The notes under the pieces: generated by a model
Told to the model about the DNA's origin: nothing
Database searches by the model: none
Seen by the model: only the letters and a program-made list of their open reading frames with translations
Translations under genes and position numbers: made by a program
Shown here: positions 45,259 through 57,370 of the stretch, piece by piece
How positions within the stretch are numbered: the first letter of the stretch is position 1
Layout of the letters: the number at the start of each line of letters is the position of its first letter
Source of the DNA: Dactylis glomerata
Taxonomy: Eukaryota > Streptophyta > Magnoliopsida > Poales > Poaceae
Assembly: GCA_007115705.1 (NCBI GenBank)
Contig: QXEO01001125.1
Span: 620,001 to 684,000 of the forward strand
Direction of reading: 5' to 3'
DNA: 64,000 bases

Positions 45259-45605
45259 ATGGCCAGAACTGCGGGCAGGGCCATGCCTAATGCAGCTGCC
45301 GGCGCCGCCGACGCAGGAGCAGAGGTGCAGGACATGCCGATCTTGTGTGTGGGAGGCATTGCGGAACTGCCGGGCCTTTCGACTGTCGCCGGAGGATACG
45401 TCTTGGACTTCGGTACCAACGGCACTGCCTTCTTCCTCGGGGTGCGTGACCAGATAAGTAGAGTGGATAGCGGCATGGGGAGTCCCACTACAAATTGTCG
45501 GTGGAGTTGGCGGTATCTCCTTCCCTGTAGCTAGCCCTCAGCGATCCGTATGGCGGGCTCGGGGGCGGGTATGCGGCGTAGCCGGCCACGACGAGAGTTG
45601 TCCTC
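45259..45605 (+). pseudogene. Small Gly-rich secreted-type protein, copy 3 (degenerate)
   Basis: The frame from the ATG at 45259 has an Ala-rich start (MARTAGRAMPNAAAGAADAG), then ILCVGGIAELPGLSTVAGGY, VLDFGTNGTAFFLGVRDQI and a stop at 45534. The expected VGGISFP and PFGGLGGG parts lie in a second frame (45505-45590), so a frameshift separates the two halves. No convincing signal peptide remains in frame. GGI..LPGL and DFGTNGTAFF match GGIGNLPGL and GFGNNGSGVF of the other copies. Of the five it has the longest family-like stretch in a single frame. It could encode a 91-residue product, but I think it is decayed. Confidence 0.55.
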
Positions 45606-45808
45606 CGAGCTCAAACTTGCTGAACCGACTGTCTTCCATGTACAGGCGCGCTGAACAGTACTGGTAGGTGGCACGGGCATGGATCGAACTTCCTGCCGTA
45701 GCTGACCTTGCTAGCAGTGTGTATCGCGTATCCGGGAGTGTGTACACTGGAAGTAATAAGGAATCGAGCGATTGTGTCGCATGTGTGCGCTTCATACTGA
45801 ATCTTTTA

Positions 45809-45913
45809 CTCCCTCCATTCCCTTTTAATTAACACGAAAAGTGTGGATGGGCATACTAAGTGGTACGTAACGCGCGCTGGTTTCACGTCGATTTAAGCAG
45901 AACAGAGGAAGTA
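45809..45913. mobile_element. Diverged Stowaway-like MITE
   Basis: The left ctccctccattccc and the right agaacagaggaagta form imperfect inverted ends around about 100 bases, with TA-like flanks. Confidence 0.5.
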
Positions 45914-45925
45914 TTAGACTATGGC

Positions 45926-46057
45926 ACTCCTTCCGACCATTAATACTAAATCATATACTCTCCATGACCACTAATATTTATCTTTACATAGATATATCTA
46001 TACACTAAAATATGTCTAGGTACTCATATAGAGATAAATATTAGTGGTCGGAGGGAG
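45926..46057. mobile_element. Stowaway MITE
   Basis: The ends ctccttccgaccattaatac and attagtggtcggagggag are inverted repeats, followed by TA. The middle contains the usual tatgtctaggtac..tatag symmetry. Confidence 0.75.
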
Positions 46058-46752
46058 TATGTTGTGTTCAGCTTGTGTATTTTTGTCCCCAATTGACAAA
46101 CTCCACTGTTCGCCTTTCTACCCGTCGTGTTTGCAAGGCTGCATTAACGTGATGACAACAACCCTGATAATTAGTTACACATGTACTTGGAGATCACTTT
46201 TCTACAATACCAAATTTAATTATTAGTCTTCAAAGACATTTCTATAGTACTAAACATAGACAAAAGAAATTAGTGGTCAAAATTACATGTCGAAGATGAT
46301 GTAATTAATTTGTGATATTTAGGGAGAGCACCATATATACTCTAAAGCAAGAGATTAATTTATGAATAGGCAACACAATTCAATGACTCGTGTGTGCTGA
46401 GTCCGTGTCAAATAGTAGCAAAAGGCGTATTCTATATTATTATTTTCTAACTTAAACACATATAGCTACTACCAACAGGATCAATATGTAATGATTACTG
46501 TTGCATTGTATGAAGGCATGTGATTATTTGACCACTAAGATAAGCCACTTCAAGACGATGATATGGCCTGTTTCTTCTTAGCTTCCGAGCTCCAAGGAGT
46601 TCGGTTTTTTAAAACTCAAAAATATCATATTTAAAACTAATATTTTGTAAAAACTATACAGATGCATATAGAGGTTTAGTAGAAACATATTAACGAATAA
46701 AACAAATGTGTGGCGTACAATGGAGTTTTTTTTTTTGCCATTCTATGTTAAA
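46058..46752. other. AT-rich intergenic DNA
   Basis: No gene or recognisable repeat is seen between the MITE and the large Helitron. Confidence 0.5.
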
Positions 46753-46937
46753 CTAGTGGAGTGCCCGTGCGTTGCTACGGTCCTAATCTTTTCTTGCAAT
46801 ATGTCAATGCAATACATATAAATTTCACGTGTATGATAAAGACATCCACAAGATACTTCAAAAACTCGTTATAATATTCCACATTGATATTGAGATATCC
46901 GACATAATTGATACTTCACTAATTATTATATCTTTAT

Positions 46938-49900
46938 CTACTTGATGGCCCTTAGATATTGTCGTACAATGCCAGGAATGTTATCTTCAGCTTCATTTTT
47001 CTGGTACTTGAGCAAGTGTAATAAGAAATTCTTCCTCAACTCTACAGCGCCCTGCACAATAATATTTATCATTAGCATGTATATTTTATATGAAAAAGTT
47101 AGAAAATGTGCAATGTTAAATACTCACTGTGCAAACTGGATGAACCAACTCTGTGCCGTTCCATGAGAGCATAATGTAAAAAAGCAAATAACCAGATAAA
47201 TTCCTGTAGATGCATCCCACGTCATTATGTTTTGAATAGTAAAGCAAATAAAACAATTGAATTTATTTGTAGAGACAATCACCTGCTAGGACTCTTTGGA
47301 ATACCAACTGGAGATTTACGTGGCCAGAAAAATATATCGGCATCCCAGCCGGGTTGTGCTAATGCAAGTGCGTCATTTAGGTAAATTCCTATTCTTTGCA
47401 ACTTCAACTGCATGTTGTGAGTTTGGACCAATTTACTCTCGGACGATGATGATAAAATAGAAAGAGGATCCAGAACAGATACATATGAGGCATTCTTATC
47501 GATGGAAAACAAGCTAAAGTGGCCCATGGATGCGTAAGGAAGAAAAACCTACAAAGAGAAAATCATTAGAGAAGCATATAACATGACAAAGTTGGACAAT
47601 TGACTTATATTTACCAATTTGCGTGAAGAGATTTTATAGTCTACCCCTGGCCAACTATCGAACAACTTTGCCAGGCACTGAATGTTTGGCTTTACTCGCC
47701 ACTTTGGACCCCTTGTAGAATTGACCATTGCCGCCTAAGAATTTTTTTGTTTAGAAACATAGTGATAACAATGAAAATATGAGATAATAATATTAACTTA
47801 CACAAAAACGAAGATCCATATAGTGCACATCAGTCTCTACCAGCTGTAAGAGCTCGTCACATGCCACTATACGAATGCCCATGCTGAAACAGTCATTATC
47901 CATTGGTTGATCCATCCTTAATATGTCCTGGATTTTCTTAAGACTCAAGCCTATTGGATACGGATCTGAGCTCCGAATCCATTCCTGCCTGTGAGACAAA
48001 TGTTAAGAATGCTGAAACCATAGCAATGTATATATAGTACAAAAAATGTAACATGCATATTGCTTACTCTAAAGCACTGGCATCTTTAATTGACATGATG
48101 TGTTTGCATAGCTCGTGAATTAACCCACGTTGGTCCATGGGCATATTATGAACCGGAATAGCACTTTGGTCTTGAGCTCCATCATACAAGTTTTGTATGT
48201 TCGAACCCTCCACAATCGTACAATCTGAATTAGATACATGTTCTTTATCGCTAGGTTGATAGTATATTGGCTTTCCTTTTATTTTATTCAGTTCAGACTC
48301 CAGCAATATAACGATCAACTTTTTTCGAAATTCTATCATATTCTCCTGCGAGATAATTAACAATATTTTGTAAGACGGCAATGTAAGATGAAAGAAACTA
48401 ATAATGTTATGTATTGAACGAAAATGAAATACCTGGGTGACATGATCAGACAACATATCACCTGTCCAATATTCCATAAAATTAAGCATGAACAACCCAC
48501 AAGACACGCTACAAATTAACAAGACACAAATTTAGGCTCGCATATAGACAAATCAACATATAGAAACTATTTGAAAGAGTGTAAATATACCTGTATGCAT
48601 GAGATAATACAATATTTATACTATTTGTACATGTAAAATCAAGATGCTCAACATACCCATCAGTTTGCACATGTTTTTGGAAATATTCAACTACTGGCCA
48701 GGTTGTGACGTCGAGATCCTGCCACTTATCGCCTTTGACAAAATCTGGTTTTTGGGATGCGTTTTTCATATGCTTTTCAAGTCCCTGCAGCTATAATATG
48801 AGAAAAGGGTATTAATTAAGAAGGCAACCACAATATCAATAGGAAATTAAAATCTAAAGACATTTACCACAAGAGTGAGGTCGCTTCGACTCATTCCAGC
48901 CCCAAGTGAGTCTAACACTTGTATTAAACGTTTTCTTGCGTTGATGACCGCTAAATACCAGTGTGTTCTCTGGGAGGTTTGAGTACACAAAGTCGAAAGG
49001 ATCGATAGAACCCATGTCAGATGAGTCTGACAGTTCATCATAGTACATGTCATTAGCGTCAGAACCTACATGCATAGTGTGTCACAACAAGATGTGCATC
49101 TCATAAGAAAGAAAACAAGAAATGTTGGTGACCCTACCTTCAGAATCATATAGGTAGTTCTCCTCATCCATGAGGTCGTTGGGGACAACATTCTCGTCCA
49201 TGAGCCTGCTAAGGAAGGCCTCCATGTCATCTGTAATGTCCTTGAGCCCGTAAGTAAGGGTTTGATGAGTATTAGCATAAGAAGAGGAGTAATGATGGAA
49301 GAATCACCTTCGGTTCCAATGGTGTAGTCTAACATGCTTCCTGAAGGAGAGACAAGAGGTGAAGCAGCTCCCTCTTTGGTTAGGTTTACTGTTTCCGAAA
49401 AGGATGCATTTGGGCACGGAATTGCGATGGAATCAGCACAAGGGATGTTCCGCCTTGCCGCGGCGTTTGTCTTGCGCTTAGCTAGCAACGCTTTCCTCTT
49501 TTCTGGTGCTATATTTTGCCTGCTAGCTCTTTGTGATGTGTTCCTCTCATCGAGCGCTTTGCTTTGCCGAGCTGTTCTTTTACGTACATTAATATCCTTC
49601 TTTTGCTCAGCCGTCAATGCATTGCTTTGCCGGGCTGCTCTTCTACGTGCATTAATCTCTTCCTTTTGCTCGTCCGTGAGCGATTTGCTTTGTCGGCCTG
49701 CTCTTCTACGTGCATTAATATCCTGCGCTTTGCTTGCTCGGGCTGCTCTTCTACGTGCATTAATCTCCTCTTTTTGCTCGGTTGTCAAGCTATTTCGTCG
49801 AGCTCTATCTCGTTCACGTCTTGCTCGGTTTCTATCTTCGGAAATGTTTGCAGCTGGTTGCCTTTGATCAGCCAACGCAGTAGCTGAACCTCCTATGACA

Positions 49901-50372
49901 TGTTTACTACCTGTATGGTGTACCAGATTTATGCAAACATATTTAGAAGTGAAACCAAGTGGAAACATTATATTCTACTACCGGACAACGTATATACCAT
50001 TTGAACCTTCGCCTCGTAGTATCGCGGTGTAGGTAAGGTTGCTTTGGATATCAGTTGAGTACGGAGTACGGAATTCAATATGTCCCTCTTCTTCATCAGA
50101 AGATGAGATAACAGGAGCGTTCGAAGGCTCATATATGGAAAACCCAGTAGGAGGACGTGGCACGTAACTGGTGCGAGATCGTCTGGAATCTCCATGGTCA
50201 ATAACGACTGGCCGAGCAGTAAATAAAAAACACAATCCACATTAGCCCTTTAATTTAATACAGAGATTAGTATGTCACATGCCACATGGGCAGAAAAATC
50301 TACTAAATATCAAAGGGTTAGCATATTGTAACCTTCTTTTCCTTTCAGCGATGGTTGGTTCGGATGCGACAT
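46938..50372 (-). pseudogene. Helitron Rep N-terminus fused out of frame to two Ulp1-like protease modules
   Basis: I derive thirteen exons with GT/AG junctions: 50333-50372, 49998-50207, 49308-49910, 49138-49230, 48868-49065, 48657-48790, 48433-48508, 48068-48345, 47802-47988, 47615-47734, 47283-47548, 47128-47203 and 46938-47051. Exons 1-5 give a Helitron-type N-terminus: basic repeats (EEINARRRAARASKAQ), then DPFDFVYSNLPENT, which in full elements precedes a Cys motif and Rep. Within exon 5 (about 48958-48967) the sequence shifts one base into HWYLAVINARKRLIQVLDSL, the Ulp1 catalytic His and Asp. SCGLFMLNFMEYW follows with the Cys. Exons 8-13 hold a second module: QPMDNDCFSMGIR, HYMDLRFC, GHFSLFSIDKN, VLDPL and NLSGYLLFYIML, where Ser replaces the Cys. 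From exon 6 to the stop the Ulp1 frame is open for 417 codons. The shift makes the whole a pseudogene unless translation starts in exon 5. Confidence 0.75.
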
Positions 50373-50744
50373 ATTTGCGCCACTATTTTGTAATCTACTC
50401 GTCGCAACACATTAACTTCAGATCCCGATAATGTCTGGTCGCATTTTTTCTATTGCTTGAAAGTAACCGAGTTTCAGATAAATCAAGTTTATCATAGCTC
50501 AATGATGCATAAAACTTTAAAAATATATTACTAAGTGCAATTGTCAAAACATGAATACAAATAGAAGGGATAACATTCATAGTTTGACTATCTTAACAAA
50601 ATGAACAGAGAGTAACCAGGACTTTCAGATTACTAAGTCCTGGTTAGTATTAGCATGTATCGTCTAAGTTGTGGACAGGAGATCTATAAATAATGTTTTC
50701 AGCTTTTATGGTGAATAAGTTACACAATTCTATGCAATATCAAT

Positions 50745-50792
50745 AATATAGAAAATCAACCCTTAGCAACGCACGGACACTGTACTATTTGT
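50745..50792 (+). other. Helitron-3'-end-like sequence in opposite orientation
   Basis: The text ccttagcaacgcacggacac followed by tgtactat resembles a forward Helitron 3' end, but it closes with CTAT, not CTRR. It lies between the two genes of the large Helitron. Confidence 0.3.
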
Positions 50793-51175
50793 TGTAGTGC
50801 TTGAGAGATAGTTACCATTTGTCTATGTTTAGTTGTCTGAGAACCAGGCTTTTCTCTTATTGTTGACTGCATACACCACTTTTTTTCAGTTGGTTAAAGT
50901 CGTACATTCAGCTATAGTTCTGTTTATCCTACGGAAACTGCCATCAACCATAGGGAATAACACAGTATATTTAGATGAAGAAGGATAAATACATTGGAAT
51001 TCCAATGAAACAGTATTCATACATTGGAAGCCTTCACATAAATAGGTTTTTTAAACGACAAATACTGAACAGACGCAACACAATTCCGTTTCCTCGCTAG
51101 ATTGCAATACACACAGAAATCATATAGCATGTTTCTTGCCTAAATTACATCAGCGAACACATAATCCAATCACAT

Positions 51176-52587
51176 CTACTTCTTGTAGCGTGCATCTCTT
51201 CTAGCCAGCTGCATTGCCACAAAGGCCCTCCTCCTCTCAAGAAACCTTTGCATGAAGGTCATGTCAATCGCTCCACTAATTATTTTTTGTCGGATATCTG
51301 CATGTTCACATTTGAATTTAATATGCATATACATTATACTCACCAATAGTTGTGTTAATGTATTTGTGTAACTTAGTGTTGTGTTAAGATAACTCACCCT
51401 GGAGAGGACGTGCTGCACGATGAGCTGGGTTGAAAACAATGTTTGTATGGTCTGATGTATTCAGCTCACCTATTGTTTAGTTGAACAAATAAAGTTACCT
51501 TAGTGTTTAAATAAATAAGTTAAATTGTACTGTATATGGCGATGCAGAAAGATGAATTACCAAATTTTTTCTCTTTCTGTAGCATGGTTGCAATAACAAT
51601 AGGGGTTCCACCTTCAGCCGTTGACCATAGGTATGAGTTTCGAATCAATTCAATACCCCAAATGCCAACAGGAATAAGATTGCCCCTACAATTTAAAGTT
51701 TTTGAAATAAGTTTGTTGTTGACCATAGTAAAAATGATTTCCCATGTAATAAATATATGGTGTTTATGTAGTAACTACACATACCCCACATCCATGAAGA
51801 TAGCTTCTCTATACTTGCCATAGCTCCCAAAATGCTCACGTTCACAACAGTGAACCACTATGCCTACTATGTCTGTACAAAATACAATTAGCTGATTTGA
51901 ATATTGAATTTCTATTGGTCAGAGTTAAATAGGTGAGATATGAGTTGTATAGGTGAGATATACGGTACATACCTACAAAGGTCTTATTTGGACGCTCGGT
52001 TACTTCAGAAAATTGCATCAAATACTTTGGGAGCATTGGAAACTCAATAGGAGGAGAGGGCTCAACCACTGTCTCTCGATTAAAATGGAATTCAAAAAGG
52101 TGTCCAATAGCTCTATACTCAACACTTTCCATATTGGGACTAAGTGTAACCCTATGAATTTTATAATATAGGCCAAGTTGCAGTATGCGGTTAAACCGCT
52201 CTACTTCAGCACATCCCCAAACGTTTGCTTCGATTTTTGCCCCCTTAAATGTGTTTGAGCATTATACAAAGGTTGTGATAAACAAATGTTGAAGTTTTAC
52301 CAATTTATCAAGAGTGTTTGGAACTTACAGTTTTATCCATAAGAACAAAAGAAATGTTATCACCGTATTTATTAGGAAGAAACTTGACTTCGACCCTCAC
52401 GCAAATGCTCCACTTTGATAAGGTATCTTCATACTCAAACTCATCGAAATACTTAAATCTACAGTAAACAGTGTAAGCTAATCCTTTTTCTGAATGATGA
52501 GAAGGTAAGTAGAACTAACCTAGGTGGCCGCGGGGTTTTTGTCAAGACCGCATACGTCCTCTTATTTATACGGCTAATAGGTCCCAT
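51176..52587 (-). CDS. RPA70-like single-strand DNA-binding protein of a Helitron
   Basis: Seven exons with GT/AG junctions join in one frame: 52520-52587, 52329-52458, 51973-52243, 51872-51785, 51685-51561, 51469-51398 and 51297-51176. The total is 876 bases, 291 residues plus stop. The product would bind single-stranded DNA through OB folds during rolling-circle transposition. Family signs are KWSICVRVEVKFLPNKYGDN in the first OB strands, then GAKIEANVWGCAEVERFNRI. LYYKIHRVTLSPN and FEFHFNRETVVEP match plant Helitron RPA proteins. VGIWGIELIRNS has the conserved WG of the second fold, and TSDHTNIVFNP closes it. The C-terminus is basic (ERRRAFVAMQLARRDARYKK). It lacks the C-terminal zinc domain of full RPA70. 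No stop or frameshift is seen, unlike the neighbouring gene. Host RPA is normally larger, and the location in a Helitron makes an element-borne copy far more likely. Confidence 0.82.
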
Positions 52588-55500
52588 CTACAATAAGATA
52601 CTACAGTTTTAGTGGTTGCACACTGCCATGGAAGACCTTAGCACAAGCAGGCATACAGAATTTCTGGACGTAGTATGATACAAAAAGTGTGTAACGCAAC
52701 CAAAGACATCCATCTATCTAAGCAGCATTTAAAAAAAATGTGGGAGACAAAATAATATATGCAGAGAGAATATGCAAGAGCAAGATTACCAGGCATTAAT
52801 GATCAAAAAATGGGAAGTATGATAAACATATTCTGACCTGCAGCTGTATTATGTCAGTGATAAGCTTTGCCTTTATATTTTTGCTAGTGAGGATCCAAAA
52901 ATTCTGTCCAGGTTCAATTAACTTCCACCAGATCCTATGCCGATTAATGCTGTAGAAAATTCTGACCAGGTTCAATAACAATAGGAACTATTGACTGGAA
53001 CCTGTAGAAAGGAAAAAATTCAGTAATAGAAAAATAAGAGCTCCTATCAGGAACTCTATGATTTCAGTCTGCTAATCCAACAAACGCACATTGCATTAAT
53101 AATTTGTGGTTAATTTGTGTTGCCATGATTGATTTTCTGCAATGTGTTCTAACCGTTCACAAATTGACCAAAAAACATATAGATTTGGAGAGTTCAGCAT
53201 GCTTCCTCAACACCTATAGCAGCCACCCCACGAGTACACAACAACTGAACTGGGTAAAGGGTTCGGCATGCTCATTTTTGGCGCCGTCCGAAATTGCGCA
53301 TCTCCAGATACGTAGGAGCCGGACGACGAGGAGGATGACAATTACAAGCACCTGACAGCGGAGATGTGCCGGATTTACAGTCACACGCCCAGAGAATTCA
53401 CTATCATGGACATGATATGTACAACCAGGAAACATAAAGATTATACATTGCAGGCAAGAACCAACGATTTAAACTGGGAGAGCGGCACACTGAAATAAGC
53501 CGTCTGTATTTGTCTTTGAAAGGTCCATGTTGTCCTAATTGCCAATGATAAATGCTGGGAAGAGGGGATTTTACCATTGACATATGTTGTCCTTTTCTTG
53601 TTAAACAGAGTCATTCTTGAACTATTTCTTCTGCTGACCTAATCTAAAAGATCTTGGTAATTTTACATTCTCTGATGAGAACCTCTCCCCTATACATCGG
53701 AAGGCCGATGATTACAAGAGCAGGATATACATATTTCTACTCTAAGCCAGTCAGCCCCATGGAAAAATCTCTAGCAAGATAGATGATTACAGGAACAAGA
53801 TATACACATGTCTAGCCTGAGCCAGTCAACGCTATGTTTTAAGCAAACATAGTGTCTTATTATTTTTAGCATATATGTCTATCTCTTTCTATACTCTGAA
53901 TGTTTTGGTATACGTATTATGTTCCATTTTTTTCGAAGTGGGGGAGTCCATGGCCTTTGCACCCTAGGATGCATACTGCCATTTTATTGTAAGTTTAGTT
54001 ACCAAGTTTTACACCTTAAGGGTCATATAATTTTGATATCAAGATCAACCATCTAAAAAGCAAAACCAGATAGCATCTAAACGTCCTGCAATCTCCTAGC
54101 ATGCCGCGTGCCAGCTTTGGTGTAAAAATCTGGTGCGACCATCAGTAAATGGCTGCATCCAGTAACCTAATTTTGTGTGTTGTGTGAAAGTTTATATATT
54201 TTTTAATTGTTAGAGGCTATTTCTGAAAACATGTAACCATGCGTTGGCAAAAAGAAAATCTGAATAAGTAAGGCATGTGTGGTAGATCGGACCATCTTTC
54301 TTACCTGGAATGTCCGCTCAAAGGAATTGATATTTGGGCCGTTTGTCGTTTTGCCTTGTATGTGCTGGCCCTGAATACTTAAAATTCTATTTCCATGAAA
54401 AAACTTAAATTTGTATTACGCACGTGGGCATCTGGCTGAAGGGGTGGGAAGAAAGGGGAAAGAGGAGAAGGGTTGCTATGCTCTGTCGAGAAATGGAGTA
54501 ATGATATCTTGCTAGCACCAAAATTCCATTTATCTAGTGGAGAGGATAGATCGGAGAGGAGCAATAAAAGACCATTGATTTGGTCACCTGGCCTCCGGTT
54601 AGGGTGAGAAGAGCATGGTCAGCCGTGGACCGAGTGGAGCGGAGCTGCTAGGCATGGCAAGCGGCACCGCACCCTGGTTTGTCTGGGCAGCTAGCCACGC
54701 TCCTGGACGCGTCGCCGTCGTGTGGCGGCATGGTTGGACTCGTACTAACCCGAGGGGAGTTGCTGGGGATGGCAAGCGGCGCCGAACCCTGGCTCATCTG
54801 CGGAGCTGCCCGCGTTTCTGGGTGCCGGCGGCGCGGTAGTGCTGGGCAGGCCGGGTGGCAATGTGGGGGCTCATTGGCTCAAGGATGGATGGGGATTCCT
54901 GGGCGAGATGCTATTTTCCATGGATACCTACTTTATTGGTCAATCAGCTGATCGGTACGTTCTTCATTCTTAGACTACTGAAAGCAATTTTTTCGTGCTG
55001 CTTTAGTTTTTCATACTATTGAACTTGCGATACCATGAAGAAAACAAAGTAAATATATTCGTAGACATAACGCGTAAAGTAACTAAAATTTAGATCAAGC
55101 CTCAAGAATAGAGCAGGTAGAAAGGGGGAAGAAAGTAAACATTCACGAACAGCTTCAATAATTTGGTGGAATGTGATAGCAGAAAACAAAATGAATGGAG
55201 CTGAACACTCACAGCAGCAGCAACAAAGTAATTAGAATTGGGGTGAACCTCTTTCTTGTTTCACAAGTCTATGGAAGCAATGGCAGCGCTATCCAATTTT
55301 ATCTTTAGAGAGCCGATGTTTTTCTGAATTCCATTCAGTAGCAACTTTTCGCAGGTGTATGTATACTTTTTCAGATGATCTAGTAGATGTTTGCAGAGTA
55401 TGTAAATGGAAATGCCCAAGTTTGTACCACTTATATGCGCTTCTTTAGTTGATCTGGTAAACGTTTTTAGGAAGGCATGTGAGCTGCCATTGCTTCCACA

Positions 55501-57370
55501 ATCTGCAGGTTAGAGCTATCCTATTTGGCTTGCGCATGTATATCTAAACTATATATGTCCTGCAAGCAATTTATTTAGTATCTTCCTATGCAAAACAGTT
55601 GCAATAGAGGGTATAGTGTTCCCTACGCATTTGACAAGCACTGCTGCCGATCTATTCTGTCTAAATGTTTATTTGTATGTTCTTGGAGAGTTTTAGCCAG
55701 TTCAGATGATACTGGAGACTCTTTTGGAAATAAAATGTCAACGAAACCCGACAGCTATTTTCTGGCATGAGTTCTTTTTGAGGCCTGCCATGTTATTTAG
55801 GAGTGTGTGGTGTCGTTGTGCATATGCTAGGCTGAGCAGGGCGAAGGCCTTGCTTGACTGAAGGCCTTGCAAGATGAAATAAAGCTCTCAGTCGACCCCC
55901 TCTTAGCTACAGGACATTCATTTGTCGAGCTTATGGACACAAAATAAATACTTTGGCCTATATTGTATTGGATTCCTTGCCTTTCCTATTTAAATCTAAA
56001 AGATGGGAATAGTAAACTATAGTGTTTGTGGTGCCGAAGACCGGATTTATCTTTTGACTGGCAAAGTTCTGGTACTAACTCGACGGCAGCAATTGCATTG
56101 ACCCGCTTCTCTTTTCTTATATTTAATTAGTGTCAGTAATAAGCTCTCCAAAAATGTACTCTAATTCCTAAAATGATTTGATCTAGTTCACTTATGCATA
56201 AGTTATCTCTCCCCATAAGCATGTGTGCCTAAAACTAAGATGACTAAAACAATTTATCATGAAGTTAGCTCTGTCCATAAGAATGTGTACCTAAATTATC
56301 AAGAAGTTTTAGTCTGTAAGACAGAAGGAAAATGGCGAACAGTAATATATAAGCTTGTCGCCAGAATGTATGAAAATGGCGAACACTAAATGACCATGCT
56401 TGAGGGCACAAAATGTAGGGAATCATCACAAAGGAAATATAGAGAAATAACTTACGGTGAAAGCAATATCCCTTAGCTCAATCACTGCCAGAGTCAAGAG
56501 TAATGGTGTGGCCTGCAGACATCAAACAAGAAATAACATATTCAGGAACATATAGCTTTGTTACATGCTAATTCGGTTTAAGGATCCCCATATTATACAT
56601 AGAGCACCCATGAACTCCAATCAAACAAATCTCTTCGGGAATACCAACCATATAGTTTCTAGTTACCTAGCTAGTTCTATGTTTTTGCTTGAATCAAAAG
56701 TTATTCAGAGCATGTAGTTAGATACTGACAATAGCATGTATATCATGGAAAGAAAGAGTAGCAGATTGTACGGGTCCGCAATTAGCAAACCAGATAGGAA
56801 GTTGGAGATGAAACTGCACCCAAGCATAGTGAAACATTATGCACTATCCATTGAGTACCTGAAGACGCTCTATCTTTCTCTTCAAATATGTTTCAGCCTT
56901 TTTCCTAGGGAACCAATCAATATAAGACCCAGTTTTGTGAATAACAGATTTATTTATTTGAGCTTCACAAATCTCTTCAGCTTAGTCTCTGCAGAAAACA
57001 AATAAATATCACAAATGAAGAAAATGCTAATACAACCAGCAGGGCACGTGACTGTAACTGAATACTAAAAAATCCGAATACAAATGTTCATGCATTTATT
57101 ATCAAGAAATTTCCATCAGAAAGCTAGAAGAAAGATTGTAAACACTTATTGATAAACTATGATTCACGAGGTCCTAAAGCTAGGACGTAAATCATGTGAG
57201 GCAAAAGAAGGAAGTCTTGGATCAATCGATTAGATGCTATGATATGGGCTTAAGAAAGTAGAATTACAAGATGCATTACAGAACCGAGGTGAATATATGT
57301 ATGCCATTTTTTAGCGAAACAACATTTCAGATAAAAGCTAAATGCATGTGTCGAATCAGCTCTTGTTTAT
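52588..57370. other. Helitron interior without recognised genes
   Basis: Mostly AT-rich sequence. A piece at 53038-53090 resembles 58255-58305. A GC-rich stretch at 54615-54840 carries two imperfect copies of a roughly 105-base unit (ggcatggcaagcggcaccgc and gggatggcaagcggcgccga). Short open frames elsewhere lack family features. Confidence 0.45.
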
